A stretch of 64,000 nt of DNA from a virus (IMGVR_UViG_3300035188_001312:62001-126000); one strand, 5' to 3'; numbered from the stretch's first letter, positions 27,584 through 36,375 are shown. Notes: generated from the sequence alone by a model not told the origin. Numbers and translations are program-made.

Positions 27584-28516
27584 GTGGATTTACAAACCAA
27601 CACTAAACACCGATTCATTAAAGATTTTTCTTTGCCTATTCAGGTAATTCAAGAACCAATGTTTATGTATTATATTGATGAATTGGATAGTTATTATTCA
27701 ACTATTAAAAAACTTCAATATTTGAAAGATGCAATAAATCTGTTAGGTAGTGAAGATAAAGTTTTTAGTGAATTCAGTAAAATTAAAGATAGTTTGATTG
27801 CTGCAGTTACCGAACAAAAAAAATACCAAGAATTAAGTGTTGATTCACTTGAACAATATACCGTGAAAAATGGTGTTACACAAAAAAATATTTATAGTTT
27901 GGAAAATTCGAATAAAGTTTTTATTTCTATCGATTTAAAACATGCAAATTTTAATGTTTTGAAAATGTATGATAGTAGTTTAGTTTTAGAATCTGAAAAT
28001 TATGAAGATTTTGTTGGTACTATGACTGATGTGGAATATTTTAAAAAATCAAAATATATTAGGCAGTTTATTTTTGGAAATTTGTTACCTAAGAAGCAGC
28101 AAAAGTTACAGCATTGGGTTATAGATTCTATAGTTCAAGTTTTACTTTCATCGGGATTAAAATTACCAGAATTTAATTCTGCTTCAGCTGATGAAATTGT
28201 GATACACGTGGATAAAAATCGTGTTGATGATGTTTTCAATCATATAAAAAATGAATTAAAGACGAATGTAAAAACCTGTGGTTTCTATGAGTGGTTGAAA
28301 ATAGAAATGTTTGTATTAAAGTCAATTGGTGGTAAAAGTTATTTTGTAAAAGAAAATATGTTAGATGGTTCGATAGAGTTTAAAGCAATACCATCATTTA
28401 TCTTCATGCAAGTCTACAAAAAATATGTTGGTAACCCTGTAGAATATTTTGATAGAATATTTTTTCATGAGGGTTATCTGGCTGAATTTAAACAACCTGT
28501 ATTTAGTGAGGGGTAA
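27584..28516 (+). CDS. Conserved hypothetical protein, 310 residues
   Basis: The start is GTG, supported by TTGAGGT 6-8 bases upstream. The core FISIDLKHANFNVLKMYD, then YIRQFIFGNLLPKKQQKL, is a pattern I have seen in uncharacterised proteins of large phages. The DLKHAN and RQFIFGN elements look like a functional site, but I cannot name the activity. It is followed by an 82-residue gene after 3 bases, so the two form an operon. Confidence 0.65.
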   Translation: MDLQTNTKHRFIKDFSLPIQVIQEPMFMYYIDELDSYYSTIKKLQYLKDAINLLGSEDKVFSEFSKIKDSLIAAVTEQKKYQELSVDSLEQYTVKNGVTQKNIYSLENSNKVFISIDLKHANFNVLKMYDSSLVLESENYEDFVGTMTDVEYFKKSKYIRQFIFGNLLPKKQQKLQHWVIDSIVQVLLSSGLKLPEFNSASADEIVIHVDKNRVDDVFNHIKNELKTNVKTCGFYEWLKIEMFVLKSIGGKSYFVKENMLDGSIEFKAIPSFIFMQVYKKYVGNPVEYFDRIFFHEGYLAEFKQPVFSEG

Positions 28517-28519
28517 AGA

Positions 28520-28768
28520 ATGTTTGTAGGTGGGAGTTTTTTTAATATAGAAAATAAATTTTGGGAATTTCAAGTTGAACGATATTCTGAATGGGAAACA
28601 TATTTTAATTTTCAAATTTGTTTTAATCGCAAATGCGATCATGCCGGTTTAAGATGTAATGCAGAAATTTGTGGTTATTGGGTCGATTTACAGATTTACG
28701 ATTGTCGACACTGGGATTATGACCACGATAAATGGTTCGAATATACATCTGAGGTTGATGGTGATTGA
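28520..28768 (+). CDS. Small hypothetical protein rich in Cys, Trp and His
   Basis: 82 residues with four Cys, seven Trp and several His/Asp (FNRKCDHAGLRCNAEICGYW, YDCRHWDYDHDKW when read in parts). The pattern might bind metal. GGGGTAAAGA lies before the ATG. It shares an operon with the preceding gene and ends at a convergent terminator. Confidence 0.55.
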   Translation: MFVGGSFFNIENKFWEFQVERYSEWETYFNFQICFNRKCDHAGLRCNAEICGYWVDLQIYDCRHWDYDHDKWFEYTSEVDGD

Positions 28769-28775
28769 TAAGTTA

Positions 28776-28803
28776 TTCCCCACTCTAAGGTGGGGATTTT
28801 TTT
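28776..28803. terminator. Convergent terminator
   Basis: TCCCCAC-CTAA-GGTGGGGA followed by T7 on the plus strand. It separates the plus-strand pair from the DHFR gene. Confidence 0.8.
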
Positions 28804-29306
28804 CATTGAATTCTTCTTATTAATTTTTTAAATTTCCAGGCTGGTGTAGTTTCAGTTTGAATAAAATTCTGTTCTTCTATTAGTTGGAAATCATCATATT
28901 TTATTGGTGTTAAAAAGGTATCTGCCTCACCCTCAAAATCTACTTCACTGACATACATCGTATCTACTAAATTCATAAAATAATTGTAGATCTGAGCACC
29001 ACCAATAATAAACAATTCGGTTTCATGTTTTTCTTTTGCAAATTTAATTGCTTCTGAAATATCTGTAAATACGTGCAAATGGTCAATACTACTATCACTA
29101 TAAAATCCTTGTTTAGAAACAACTAATGAAACTCGATTTGGTAGTGGTTTACCAATACTTTCAAAAGTTTTTCTTCCCATCAAAATATGGTGTCCTGTTG
29201 TTAATTCTTTGAATATTTTTAAATCCTCTGAAATTCGCCACAATAGTTGGTTTTTGAAGCCTAACTCATAGTTATTACCATGTGCAACAATCATCGAAAT
29301 TTTCAT
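28803..29306 (-). CDS. Dihydrofolate reductase
   Basis: 167 residues, the normal DHFR length. [16 protein letters not shown] is followed by [16 protein letters not shown] with the catalytic Asp, and [10 protein letters not shown] with the NADPH-binding Arg/Thr. [12 protein letters not shown] is the typical GG-QIY motif. It regenerates tetrahydrofolate from the dihydrofolate made by thymidylate synthase. The start overlaps the TS stop by 4 bases (ATGA), so the two are translated as a coupled pair, as in T4 frd-td. Confidence 0.95.
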   Translation of the reverse strand: MKISMIVAHGNNYELGFKNQLLWRISEDLKIFKELTTGHHILMGRKTFESIGKPLPNRVSLVVSKQGFYSDSSIDHLHVFTDISEAIKFAKEKHETELFIIGGAQIYNYFMNLVDTMYVSEVDFEGEADTFLTPIKYDDFQLIEEQNFIQTETTPAWKFKKLIRRIQ

Positions 29307-30976
29307 ACTGCCATTTCTCCTTCAATTTTATCATGACACTGATAGTTTAATAATTCGAAGTCATTCATAGTAAAATCATTAATATTTTTGGTGTTTGAAT
29401 TTAGTTTCATTGTGGGTAGTGGAAAGGGAGTTCTACTTAATTGTAGTTTACATTGCTCGAAATGATTTTTATAAATATGAGCATCTCCACTGGTATGAAT
29501 AAATTCTCCTGGAACTAAGTTGCAAACTTGTGCGATCATCATCGTAAGGAGTGCATATGATGCAATGTTAAAACCCAACCCTAAAAAACTGTCCACTGAT
29601 CGTTGGTATAGTTGACAACTTAATTTTCCGTTCACAACATAAAATTGAAATAAGGTATGACATGGTGGTAGTGCCATACCATCCAAATCACTTACATTCC
29701 ACGCACTTAAAATTATTCTCCGACTATCTGGGTTAGTTTTAATGGTGTTAACAATTTCTGATAATTGGTCAATAATAATTTGTTTTCTAAATGCGTGATT
29801 TGGTGATGCACGAACTGTATAAAACTTACAATCTATATGAAATTCTTGTTTACCATCAATACAGGCTTTTATTAAATCTTTATTGAATTTTTTATTTGGA
29901 AATTTATTATTGAGATCATTAAATGATAAATATTCAAAACGCACACCATCTGAAAATTCAACGACCGTCTTTGTATTAAAATCGATTTCGTGAGCACTAT
30001 AAAATTTATTCACCTTTGATGGTAGAAATATACATGTGTCCTTTGAATATTTGTTAGAGTTATAGTATTCCCTGTCAAGACACCAATCATTTATATTATC
30101 TTTTGTGCCAATTGACCATTCGTAAAAAAATGGTAATAATTCTAAATCATATAAAAACTGTTTAAAGTCAAACCATCGAGAATCGACAAATATTCCTTTA
30201 CCACCATATAGATGGTAGGATACATTATTAACATCGTAACACCGTTGTATCATGTTGTACCACATAGTTTGTGCTTTTGCATAATACGAAATATTCTTAT
30301 CTTTTTTTATTGTAGAATAAAATTTACCAAAGTATATTTGCTGACCAAATGTATTATTTCTGAGATTATGTTTACTTGCTATTTCCTTATGTCCAGTCAA
30401 TATGGATTGTATTTCATAAGAACTATTTTTTGATTTATCCAACTTTTTCAAAACCTTATATTCTGTACCATATTTGTTAGTCATAATACGACCAATAAAT
30501 TCATCATTTGGAACTGGTTGATGATTATCAATGGATGGTATTGGTATGGATTCTATGAATTTTTTTTCTTCCATTTCTATTAAAGTTGTAGAGTTTAACG
30601 CCCCTGTTTTTCTCCAACCAGAACCATATACATTTCCGAGCAATTTCATAGTATCACTATTGGTGTATCCCAATTTTTTACCTTGATTATCTGCGTTTGC
30701 AGTCCATATAGTTTTTTTACCAATGAGATTTTCTCTACTATCCCCATAGTGTATTTCTGCTAATCTTCTTTCATCGGTACTACCTTCAATAAACCATAAT
30801 AATTCGGAAATAATAGCTTTTAAATATGTTTTTTTTGTAGTGATTAATGGAAACCCTTGTGATAAATCGAATCGCATTTGATAACCAAAAATCGATTTTG
30901 TTCCAACGCCAGTTCTATCCGTTTTTTCATCACCATCATCAATTATTTTTCTTAATAAGTCCAAATATTGTTGCAT
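29303..30976 (-). CDS. thyA: Thymidylate synthase with an in-frame endonuclease-like insertion
   Basis: 557 residues; other ThyA proteins have about 265-290. Residues 1-125 are the TS N-terminus ([35 protein letters not shown]) and residues from about 400 the rest ([21 protein letters not shown] with the nucleophilic Cys, [29 protein letters not shown], and C-terminal MAV). All catalytic elements are intact. Between them lie about 274 foreign residues. The insertion falls in the loop after the dUMP-site Trp-Arg, equivalent to QWRDFG/GVDQI in T4 Td, and not at the known td intron site. AGGATATT precedes the start. Whether the loop is tolerated, removed as RNA, or disables the enzyme cannot be read from the sequence. 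Confidence 0.93.
   Translation of the reverse strand: MQQYLDLLRKIIDDGDEKTDRTGVGTKSIFGYQMRFDLSQGFPLITTKKTYLKAIISELLWFIEGSTDERRLAEIHYGDSRENLIGKKTIWTANADNQGKKLGYTNSDTMKLLGNVYGSGWRKTGALNSTTLIEMEEKKFIESIPIPSIDNHQPVPNDEFIGRIMTNKYGTEYKVLKKLDKSKNSSYEIQSILTGHKEIASKHNLRNNTFGQQIYFGKFYSTIKKDKNISYYAKAQTMWYNMIQRCYDVNNVSYHLYGGKGIFVDSRWFDFKQFLYDLELLPFFYEWSIGTKDNINDWCLDREYYNSNKYSKDTCIFLPSKVNKFYSAHEIDFNTKTVVEFSDGVRFEYLSFNDLNNKFPNKKFNKDLIKACIDGKQEFHIDCKFYTVRASPNHAFRKQIIIDQLSEIVNTIKTNPDSRRIILSAWNVSDLDGMALPPCHTLFQFYVVNGKLSCQLYQRSVDSFLGLGFNIASYALLTMMIAQVCNLVPGEFIHTSGDAHIYKNHFEQCKLQLSRTPFPLPTMKLNSNTKNINDFTMNDFELLNYQCHDKIEGEMAV
29780..30601 (-). mobile_element. Endonuclease-like insertion inside thymidylate synthase
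   Basis: About 274 codons, a multiple of three and without stop. Residues 160-230 match the N-terminal region of stand-alone phage HNH/AP2-type endonucleases ([26 protein letters not shown]). Residues 235-325 match their nuclease region ([48 protein letters not shown]). There is no intein block A or terminal HN, so I do not call it an intein. The borders (residues about 126 and 399) are approximate. Confidence 0.75.
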
Positions 30977-31040
30977 AATATCCTATTCCTTTGTAGTTTA
31001 GATGATAATATTATACAATTATTTTAAAATTTTGTTTTTT

Positions 31041-32321
31041 CTATGTTTTCTTTAAAAATTTATATCTTACTAACATTGGCACATAACTTGAAAAATTATG
31101 TCTTACTTGGTCGGATGTATCTTTTATTTTATTTACACTACTGTTATAATTTACAATGATCGCTTTTGCAAATTTAGTATCTTTTATTTTTTCCCATGAT
31201 TCTTTATTTCTTTTTATCCATATTGCCATTATAGTAACCACAGCAGCAATACCTATATTTGTGCTTATATCAAATGATGTTACTGAGTTAACCCCTTTAT
31301 GACCTGCAAGTAACCATAATAAATTTTCAAACCCTGTATCATTATTTTTATCATCAGCAGAAAGAAACCAGTCAGCTACGTTAAATTTACCTGCAATTGC
31401 ATCTACAGCCTGTTCTAAATTGTAATCATATACTAAATCACCTTTGAAAACCATAGTTTGCCATGTTTGCCATGCAACCCATGCCATCCCACAACCAATC
31501 GCGGTTCTTAATGCTAATCCAGCAGATGTTTTTAAAAATCCTTTAGATGCTACCGTCAATTTTAAAATTCTTATATCGTTAATAGCTTCATTTTTTTTAC
31601 CCTGATAGTCATTTTCTATAATTTCTTTTATTTTTGGGTTGACTAGATCGGGTTTCATCATCATTTTGTCCAAATAATCTTGACCATATTTCTGTAGAAA
31701 GTTTTTTAGTGCTACTACTGGTGTTGTTCCCGCAAAACTTTCACATACTCCTTTGGATAGAATTTCGTGTAATTTTTTATAAACTACAAAACCATCAATT
31801 AATCTTTTTAAAAACCAATTACCTGTAGATTTTACTAAACCTATGAAATCTTTATTTTTTATCATTAACCATACAGCTTTAAAATCTACATCACTTAAAG
31901 ATAAACCTTTAATAAAATTAAATAATGCCTTTCCAAAAACACCAACTGATTTTATAAATGAGATGATGATTTTTTTTACATCACTTATTGTGTTTTGAAC
32001 AACTGTATTTTTCTGTACTGGTTGACCAAATCGTTCCATCATAATCGTATTTTCTAAGTTATCTATCAATTCGCTTTTTACTGATTCGGTTAGGGTTTTA
32101 TCTTTTTTCAATCTGTTAATAACTAACTGATTTTCAAGTAAATGTATATCAACTATAGATTTTTTATCATTTAAAATTGATGTACCAAATCTATTCACTA
32201 GAATTTCTATTGCATTTATAGTTTCTAATATTTTGTTATACTCGCCGTTGCTAATAGTTTGGTTTGCAACGTCTTTAGGTGGTATTGTGAGTAATGTTAA
32301 TTGTAGGTCAGTTATATTCAT
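31041..32321 (-). CDS. Hypothetical late protein with hydrophobic helices
   Basis: 426 residues from the ATG at 32321; a TTG five codons earlier lacks support. Hydrophobic stretches occur at about residues 265-285 (LRTAIGCGMAWVAWQTW) and 345-365 (IGIAAVVTIMAIWI), with amphipathic helices between, for example IIISFIKSVGVFGKALFNFI. No enzyme motif. AATAAATA at 32353-32360 suggests late expression. It could be an internal head protein or membrane-active protein; this is speculation. Confidence 0.6.
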   Translation of the reverse strand: MNITDLQLTLLTIPPKDVANQTISNGEYNKILETINAIEILVNRFGTSILNDKKSIVDIHLLENQLVINRLKKDKTLTESVKSELIDNLENTIMMERFGQPVQKNTVVQNTISDVKKIIISFIKSVGVFGKALFNFIKGLSLSDVDFKAVWLMIKNKDFIGLVKSTGNWFLKRLIDGFVVYKKLHEILSKGVCESFAGTTPVVALKNFLQKYGQDYLDKMMMKPDLVNPKIKEIIENDYQGKKNEAINDIRILKLTVASKGFLKTSAGLALRTAIGCGMAWVAWQTWQTMVFKGDLVYDYNLEQAVDAIAGKFNVADWFLSADDKNNDTGFENLLWLLAGHKGVNSVTSFDISTNIGIAAVVTIMAIWIKRNKESWEKIKDTKFAKAIIVNYNSSVNKIKDTSDQVRHNFSSYVPMLVRYKFLKKT

Positions 32322-32352
32322 TTTCAATCTCAGCAAGGGGTATGATTACAAA

Positions 32353-32360
32353 TATTTATT
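32353..32360 (-). promoter_or_regulatory. Late-type promoter (AATAAATA)
   Basis: 32 bases before the ATG at 32321 on the minus strand. Confidence 0.45.
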
Positions 32361-32381
32361 GTGCACATTGATAAATTATTG

Positions 32382-32387
32382 TATAAT
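32382..32387 (+). promoter_or_regulatory. Possible promoter of the ligase unit
   Basis: TATAAT with TTGTGC 17 bases upstream; 34 bases before the start of the 106-residue gene. It is divergent from the late promoter above. Confidence 0.4.
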
Positions 32388-32420
32388 AGATAAAAAATAA
32401 TTGAAATAGGAATTTAGTTT

Positions 32421-32741
32421 ATGACTAAAAAATTCAACAAGCAACGAACTGATTTATTGCAAACTGTAGACGATTTTGAAAGAGTTATGGAGGATTATTT
32501 TGGTATGCCTCCATTTAAATTGGAACTGTTTAAACTCGACAGAATAACCTATTGGGAATATGAAGATGTTGAAAATTCATTAACTTTACATTTTCGTGAT
32601 ATTTTTGATTTGGATGAATTGGTATCTGGGTTAATGAGTACACCAGATAGATTATTTATGTTTGAATTTGAAGAATACAAACACGTTGATAGAGAAAATT
32701 TAACATTAACTATAATTGGTCGAATGGGTGGATTAAAATAA
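32421..32741 (+). CDS. Hypothetical acidic protein, 106 residues
   Basis: Charged, with DFERVMEDYFGMPPFKLELF and HFRDIFDLDELVSG. No family recognised. Its stop overlaps the ATG of the ligase gene (TAATG), so the two are translationally coupled; a partner role for the ligase is possible but unproven. AATAGGAATT precedes the start. Confidence 0.6.
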   Translation: MTKKFNKQRTDLLQTVDDFERVMEDYFGMPPFKLELFKLDRITYWEYEDVENSLTLHFRDIFDLDELVSGLMSTPDRLFMFEFEEYKHVDRENLTLTIIGRMGGLK

Positions 32742-33547
32742 TGAAACTGAATGCGTTATATGAAAAAATTAATAGTATGGTTTCACTAGAAATATTTCAG
32801 TTTGGTGATACACAAAAGATATTGGAACAGGAATTCGTATCCGAATTCCTATATCTCAATAATATGGTAAATGATGTATTCAAAAATGAAACAACTGAAG
32901 CTAAATTTAACATTTTGCGAATTTTTGATGTTTATTATCGTAGTGGTGTTCCACTAATAAGCGACAATCATTATGATGGTATGTACAAAATTTATGTAGA
33001 TTCGATCAAAGAACCCGTTTCACCTATTATGTTTGAACCCACAATTAATGCATGGGAAAAAGTTAACCATGATATACCTATGGGATCACTTGATAAACAA
33101 ACAACGATTGATGAGATTGAAAAATGGTGTATGAAAAAAGGTATAGCTGGTTTACCATCGGTAGTATCGGAGAAACTAGATGGCATTTCGGCAGAACTTA
33201 TTTTTAAAAATGGTAAATTCACTCAAGCTATTACCAGAGGTGATGGTAAAAAAGGTGATGATATTACTGAAAATGCTAAGTATTTTGATGGGGTAGTTAA
33301 GGAATTACAGGAACCCTGGGATTGTTCTATACGAGGTGAAGTAATGATAACTAAAGATAATTTAATATCTATCAATACTATTTTAATGTCTAATGGAAAA
33401 GATCCTTTAAAAAATACCAGAAACGGTGTTGCTGGATTAGCAACAAAATTCAAAGATAGAAACTTAGAAATTCTATCTTTGATTTCATTTTTAGCTTATG
33501 ATATTCAAGTATTTGCGGTACATGATACCGGTGAAAATGTTGTATAA
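32741..33547 (+). CDS. NAD+-dependent DNA ligase, N-terminal adenylation part
   Basis: 268 residues. SDNHYDGMY and HDIPMGSLDK (residues 74-119) match the LigA NAD-binding and SLDN regions, and EKLDGIS carries the adenylated Lys (K145). TRGDGKKGDDITENAK, SIRGEVMI and NTRNGVAG follow in the LigA order. It stops after the nucleotidyltransferase core; the OB fold, zinc finger, HhH and BRCT regions of full LigA (about 670 residues) are absent. Two-gene NAD ligases (A and B subunits) occur in T5-like phages, so the rest may be a separate gene outside the window. A natural truncation is the alternative. Confidence 0.88.
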   Translation: MKLNALYEKINSMVSLEIFQFGDTQKILEQEFVSEFLYLNNMVNDVFKNETTEAKFNILRIFDVYYRSGVPLISDNHYDGMYKIYVDSIKEPVSPIMFEPTINAWEKVNHDIPMGSLDKQTTIDEIEKWCMKKGIAGLPSVVSEKLDGISAELIFKNGKFTQAITRGDGKKGDDITENAKYFDGVVKELQEPWDCSIRGEVMITKDNLISINTILMSNGKDPLKNTRNGVAGLATKFKDRNLEILSLISFLAYDIQVFAVHDTGENVV

Positions 33548-33555
33548 TTATTATT

Positions 33556-33999
33556 TTACGGTTTAAACCATTCTTGGATTGGGTTGTAATGAGTACCTTC
33601 CTCACTAATCCAAGTTTGTTCACTTACTAATCTAATTGATATTTCCTCAACGTCCCCATACTCAACATATTTAACCTTTGTGGTTATCACTACTTCGTGT
33701 GCTTTATCACCTGTTCCTGCCGTACAAATAACCTCTAATAATTCAGCTCTTGGTTCGTATTTTTTGATTACGTTAGTTATCTCTGTCTGTGCGATGTTTC
33801 TAGTTCGTTGAATATTTGGTTCGTATATTAATAGGTGTAGATTTGTTCCATAGTCTGGATCATATACCCTAGAACCTTTATGGGTGTTTATCAAATTTTG
33901 AATTGATTGTTTGATAACCTCCTTATCATATATAACAAAACCATCCTCACTTGAATTAATAGAAGGTGATAGTTTAAACAAACCTAAATATTTTGACAT
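33556..33999 (-). CDS. Baseplate wedge protein, T4 gp25-like
   Basis: 147 residues. YDKEVIKQSIQNLINTHKGSR, then DPDYGTNLHLLIYEPN, then KKYEPRAELLEV with the invariant EPR, are the gp25/lysozyme-related sheath-initiator signature. In T4 gp25 binds gp53 in the baseplate wedge and helps start the sheath. It lies 2 bases after the gp53-like gene, the same partnership. Confidence 0.92.
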   Translation of the reverse strand: MSKYLGLFKLSPSINSSEDGFVIYDKEVIKQSIQNLINTHKGSRVYDPDYGTNLHLLIYEPNIQRTRNIAQTEITNVIKKYEPRAELLEVICTAGTGDKAHEVVITTKVKYVEYGDVEEISIRLVSEQTWISEEGTHYNPIQEWFKP

Positions 34000-34001
34000 A
34001 A

Positions 34002-34379
34002 TTAAAATCCTAAAGTTTTTTTAAAAAAGTTAAAATCCGGTATTTTTAGTTCTCTACCTTTGTAAAATTCAATAAATGGATCCTGTATTTCATTAAATAA
34101 TGCAATTATCCACCAATATTTTGCGTTTCCATAAACATCATAGGCTATGGCATCTGGTCTGTTTACAAATTTTTCCTGATTTATTATAAAAGTGGTAGAA
34201 TCTATTTTAACATTGTTGAAATTTAATCTCCAATCATATGGTAAATCTTTGTTGCCCGGTTTCATATAAACGAATCTATTGAAATTTGTCCCAGTTGCAC
34301 TTGAATCCTGTTTTAAAAAATAATCTCGTTTATGTACCACCGCTCTTGATAAAGCATCTGTTTCATTTCTTATAGCCAT
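34002..34379 (-). CDS. Baseplate wedge protein, T4 gp53-like
   Basis: 125 residues. The core RPDAIAYDVYGNAKYWWIIALFNEIQDPF, read in parts, is the gp53/LysM-like wedge signature (YG...YWW.I...N...DPF), followed by GRELKIPD. AAAGGAG precedes the start and GATAAATA lies at 34400-34407, so gp53-gp25 form a late pair convergent with the ligase gene. Confidence 0.88.
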   Translation of the reverse strand: MAIRNETDALSRAVVHKRDYFLKQDSSATGTNFNRFVYMKPGNKDLPYDWRLNFNNVKIDSTTFIINQEKFVNRPDAIAYDVYGNAKYWWIIALFNEIQDPFIEFYKGRELKIPDFNFFKKTLGF

Positions 34380-34399
34380 TCATAACTCCTTTTTTAAGT

Positions 34400-34407
34400 T
34401 ATTTATC
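34400..34407 (-). promoter_or_regulatory. Late promoter (GATAAATA) of gp53-gp25
   Basis: 21 bases before the gp53 start. On the opposite strand the same bases form the TTTATC end of a truncated hairpin element. Confidence 0.65.
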
Positions 34408-34435
34408 GTCGCTCTGCCGAAAAACTCCAGGTAAT
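34402..34435 (+). repeat. Truncated copy of the 52-nt hairpin element
   Basis: TTTATC, then GTCGCTCTGCCGAAAAACTC, then directly GGTAAT. It matches copy A except that the hairpin is collapsed to CCAGG. Confidence 0.5.
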
Positions 34436-34476
34436 ATTTAACGATAATTCTCATAAAAAAAATTTAATATTCATCC

Positions 34477-34507
34477 GAATCCCTACTAGTCTTGGAGAAA
34501 AGCAGTG
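34477..34507 (+). repeat. Leader repeat, copy 1
   Basis: A 31-nt block sharing TAGTCTTGGA and AAGCAGTG with 37394-37424 at equal spacing (about 24 of 31 identical). Both copies lie 70-85 bases before a start codon of a plus-strand gene. Confidence 0.5.
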
Positions 34508-34550
34508 AACGCATGATGATTTGGGTTACTATTATTTCAATTATTTTTAG

Positions 34551-34556
34551 TATAAT
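34551..34556 (+). promoter_or_regulatory. Promoter (TTTTAGTATAATA)
   Basis: TATAAT with the recurring TAGTATAATA context, 35 bases before the GTG at 34591 that has a good ribosome site. Confidence 0.45.
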
Positions 34557-34590
34557 ATATTTTCAAAAGATAATTTACATGAGGTTAACA

Positions 34591-34992
34591 GTGTATAGTC
34601 ATTTTTACAAAAGAAAATACGTTGTTCGATATGAATATATTGGAACTGATTTAAATATCGATATAGTTGAAGTATTTGAATTGTTGACCTTTGATAAAGG
34701 TATTGTCAGTATGTCACTCTATATTGAACCACATAAATGGAAAAATATTGCATTATTGTCAATAACTGAAAGTAATAAACAAACACTTTTAAATCATGGT
34801 GTTGAAATTTTAGAATCTAAATTTTTGTATGATGATGAAATAGATGCTTTGATTCAATTGGCTTTTATTTGTTCTAAATATATGGTTGCACCCAGTAAAA
34901 TTTTTGATTGTTCGAATGGTAGATTAACTACCATAGCTTATAAAAAATTGGTAAATACATTTTATGATGATTTCCCAGAGAAATATATTTAA
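34591..34992 (+). CDS. Hypothetical protein, 133 residues
   Basis: I start at the GTG at 34591 because ATGAGGTTAACA places GAGGT 5-6 bases upstream. The longer reading from 34492 or 34513 would translate the promoter (TATAAT at 34551) into a false membrane helix. The protein has YVVRYEYIGTD at its N-terminus and ends in an aromatic stretch, FYDDFPEKYI. No family recognised. It is followed after 9 bases by the P-loop gene. Confidence 0.55.
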   Translation: MYSHFYKRKYVVRYEYIGTDLNIDIVEVFELLTFDKGIVSMSLYIEPHKWKNIALLSITESNKQTLLNHGVEILESKFLYDDEIDALIQLAFICSKYMVAPSKIFDCSNGRLTTIAYKKLVNTFYDDFPEKYI

Positions 34993-35001
34993 GGAGTTTA
35001 A

Positions 35002-35565
35002 ATGATTAAAATAGGATTAATTGGAGCCCCAGGTTGTGGTAAATCGACACTTGCTGCGTATGTATATGCTATGCTAAAAGATAAGGGTGTTGATGGTGAA
35101 TTAGTTTCAGAATATATTCGTGAACATGTAAATAGGCATAAGCGAGTTCCCAGCATAACATTTCAGGGCGTTATTTACGAACGCCAATTAGAAAAAGAAA
35201 AAATAATTCCACAACATTTGGGTTTTTTTATAACTGATAGTCCGCATATTTTATCCTATATTTTCGCATCATTGTATATAGATTATGGTGATCCAGATCA
35301 AATTGAATTGTTAGGAGATTTATACCTTAAATTTGTTAGACAGTCAAGAGATGCCTATGATTTAATTTATGTTTTAGATCATAACCATCCACCTAAAATG
35401 GATGATGGTGTGCGTTATCAAAATGATGATGAAATGGAATTATTAAAACGAGTTATACCTACATTTTTAGATATGCACAAGATTTCATATACAGTATTGG
35501 ATGGAACAATATCCACAAAAGAACGTGCTGAGATGGTTGTTAATGATGTTTTGAAATTATTGTAA
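35002..35565 (+). CDS. P-loop ATP-binding protein, phage AAA/kinase-like
   Basis: 187 residues. GLIGAPGCGKSTLAAYV is the Walker A (residues 6-22). GFFITDSPH is a plausible Walker B / substrate Asp, and ERQLEKEK with a later DHNHPP...DGVRYQ resembles the NadR/nucleoside-kinase-like ATPases found in T4-type phages. LVSEYIREHV probably lies at the acceptor pocket. It could phosphorylate a nucleoside or an NAD precursor, but I cannot fix the substrate. AAGGAGT precedes the start and it is the second gene of a pair. Confidence 0.75.
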   Translation: MIKIGLIGAPGCGKSTLAAYVYAMLKDKGVDGELVSEYIREHVNRHKRVPSITFQGVIYERQLEKEKIIPQHLGFFITDSPHILSYIFASLYIDYGDPDQIELLGDLYLKFVRQSRDAYDLIYVLDHNHPPKMDDGVRYQNDDEMELLKRVIPTFLDMHKISYTVLDGTISTKERAEMVVNDVLKLL

Positions 35566-35601
35566 TGTATGGGAGAAATTTTTAATTCCTCCCATACATT
35601 A
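35563..35601. terminator. Convergent hairpin
   Basis: TAATGTATGGGAG and its exact complement flank a 13-base AT loop. There is no T run, but the place, between convergent genes, suggests termination for both sides. Confidence 0.6.
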
Positions 35602-35628
35602 CATATCAAGTTAAGCCATTGCTGGAGT

Positions 35629-36288
35629 TTATTTTGTTGTTTTTGTGAGGGATACTACTTTATTTAACAGTTTGTTGGCTAATGTCAATTGATTTGTTGG
35701 TAAAACCTTTTCTATTTTTGATTTCAACGACTTAATAATGTCAGTAATACCTGGTTCGTGATGTCCACCTGCATTACCATGTGCAGCATGGGCATCTTTA
35801 CTTTCCCACGGTAATACTATGTGTACCCCAGTTAACGCAGAAACCATATGTAATGGGCCAGTTATTAGATGTGCTGTAGCGGTATCAAGCTGTAATAGAA
35901 CATCAATTACGTTTTGTTGACTAAACGCTTTTTGAATATCCCCTTTAAGATCTTTTGCTTGTATTTGACAATTTTTAAATTTTTCTTTGTCACCCGAAGC
36001 TTTTGCTTGAGTTGCAGCTAAACCTAATAGGAAAGATTTCACTAATGTCTTTCCACCTTTTGCTAAAACTTGAATTAATCCGGGTTTTGTATTGTGAAAT
36101 TCAAAACCCCATTCTTTAAATTTATCGGTTAAACCATCCAATTTACCTTTTAATAAATCTAAAATTGAACTTTCAGTCAAAATAGATTCATCATCTATGA
36201 CATCAATTAAAAAAGCATATTCTAATACTAGTAATTCTTGATTAGTTAAATGAGTACCATCATCAACTAATAATTGTTTTAATTTCAT
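35629..36288 (-). CDS. Late hypothetical protein with MKLKxLL N-terminus, paralogue A
   Basis: 219 residues. The N-terminus MKLKQLLVDDGTHLTNQEL is shared with the next gene (MKLKRLLDDNGFQLTNREL), while the rest diverges. A hydrophobic segment (LVKSFLLGLAATQAKA) and a His-rich patch (DAHAAHGNAGGHHEPG) lie in the middle. Two related proteins with a common short N-terminus recall T4 internal head proteins, which carry a cleaved N-terminal capsid-targeting peptide. This is inference only. GAGAAAA precedes the start. Confidence 0.6.
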   Translation of the reverse strand: MKLKQLLVDDGTHLTNQELLVLEYAFLIDVIDDESILTESSILDLLKGKLDGLTDKFKEWGFEFHNTKPGLIQVLAKGGKTLVKSFLLGLAATQAKASGDKEKFKNCQIQAKDLKGDIQKAFSQQNVIDVLLQLDTATAHLITGPLHMVSALTGVHIVLPWESKDAHAAHGNAGGHHEPGITDIIKSLKSKIEKVLPTNQLTLANKLLNKVVSLTKTTK

Positions 36289-36375
36289 AATAATTTTTTC
36301 TCCATGAATATAATTTGTAATTTTTTTTATTTACTTTGTCTTGTTGTAACTAACTACAATCTTATTTGGTAATGA

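Noticed and set aside
29780-30601. Intein in thymidylate synthase
   Set aside because: There is no Cys/Ser-led block A at the left border and no His-Asn plus Cys/Ser/Thr at the right border. The domain content is that of a stand-alone endonuclease.
31041-32321. Holin or lysis protein because of hydrophobic segments
   Set aside because: 426 residues with only two moderate hydrophobic segments and no endolysin gene nearby. The evidence is too weak.
34492-34590. N-terminal membrane helix of the 34.5-35.0 kb gene
   Set aside because: The hydrophobic residues arise from translating a TATAAT promoter region. A GTG with GAGGT upstream at 34591 is a better start.
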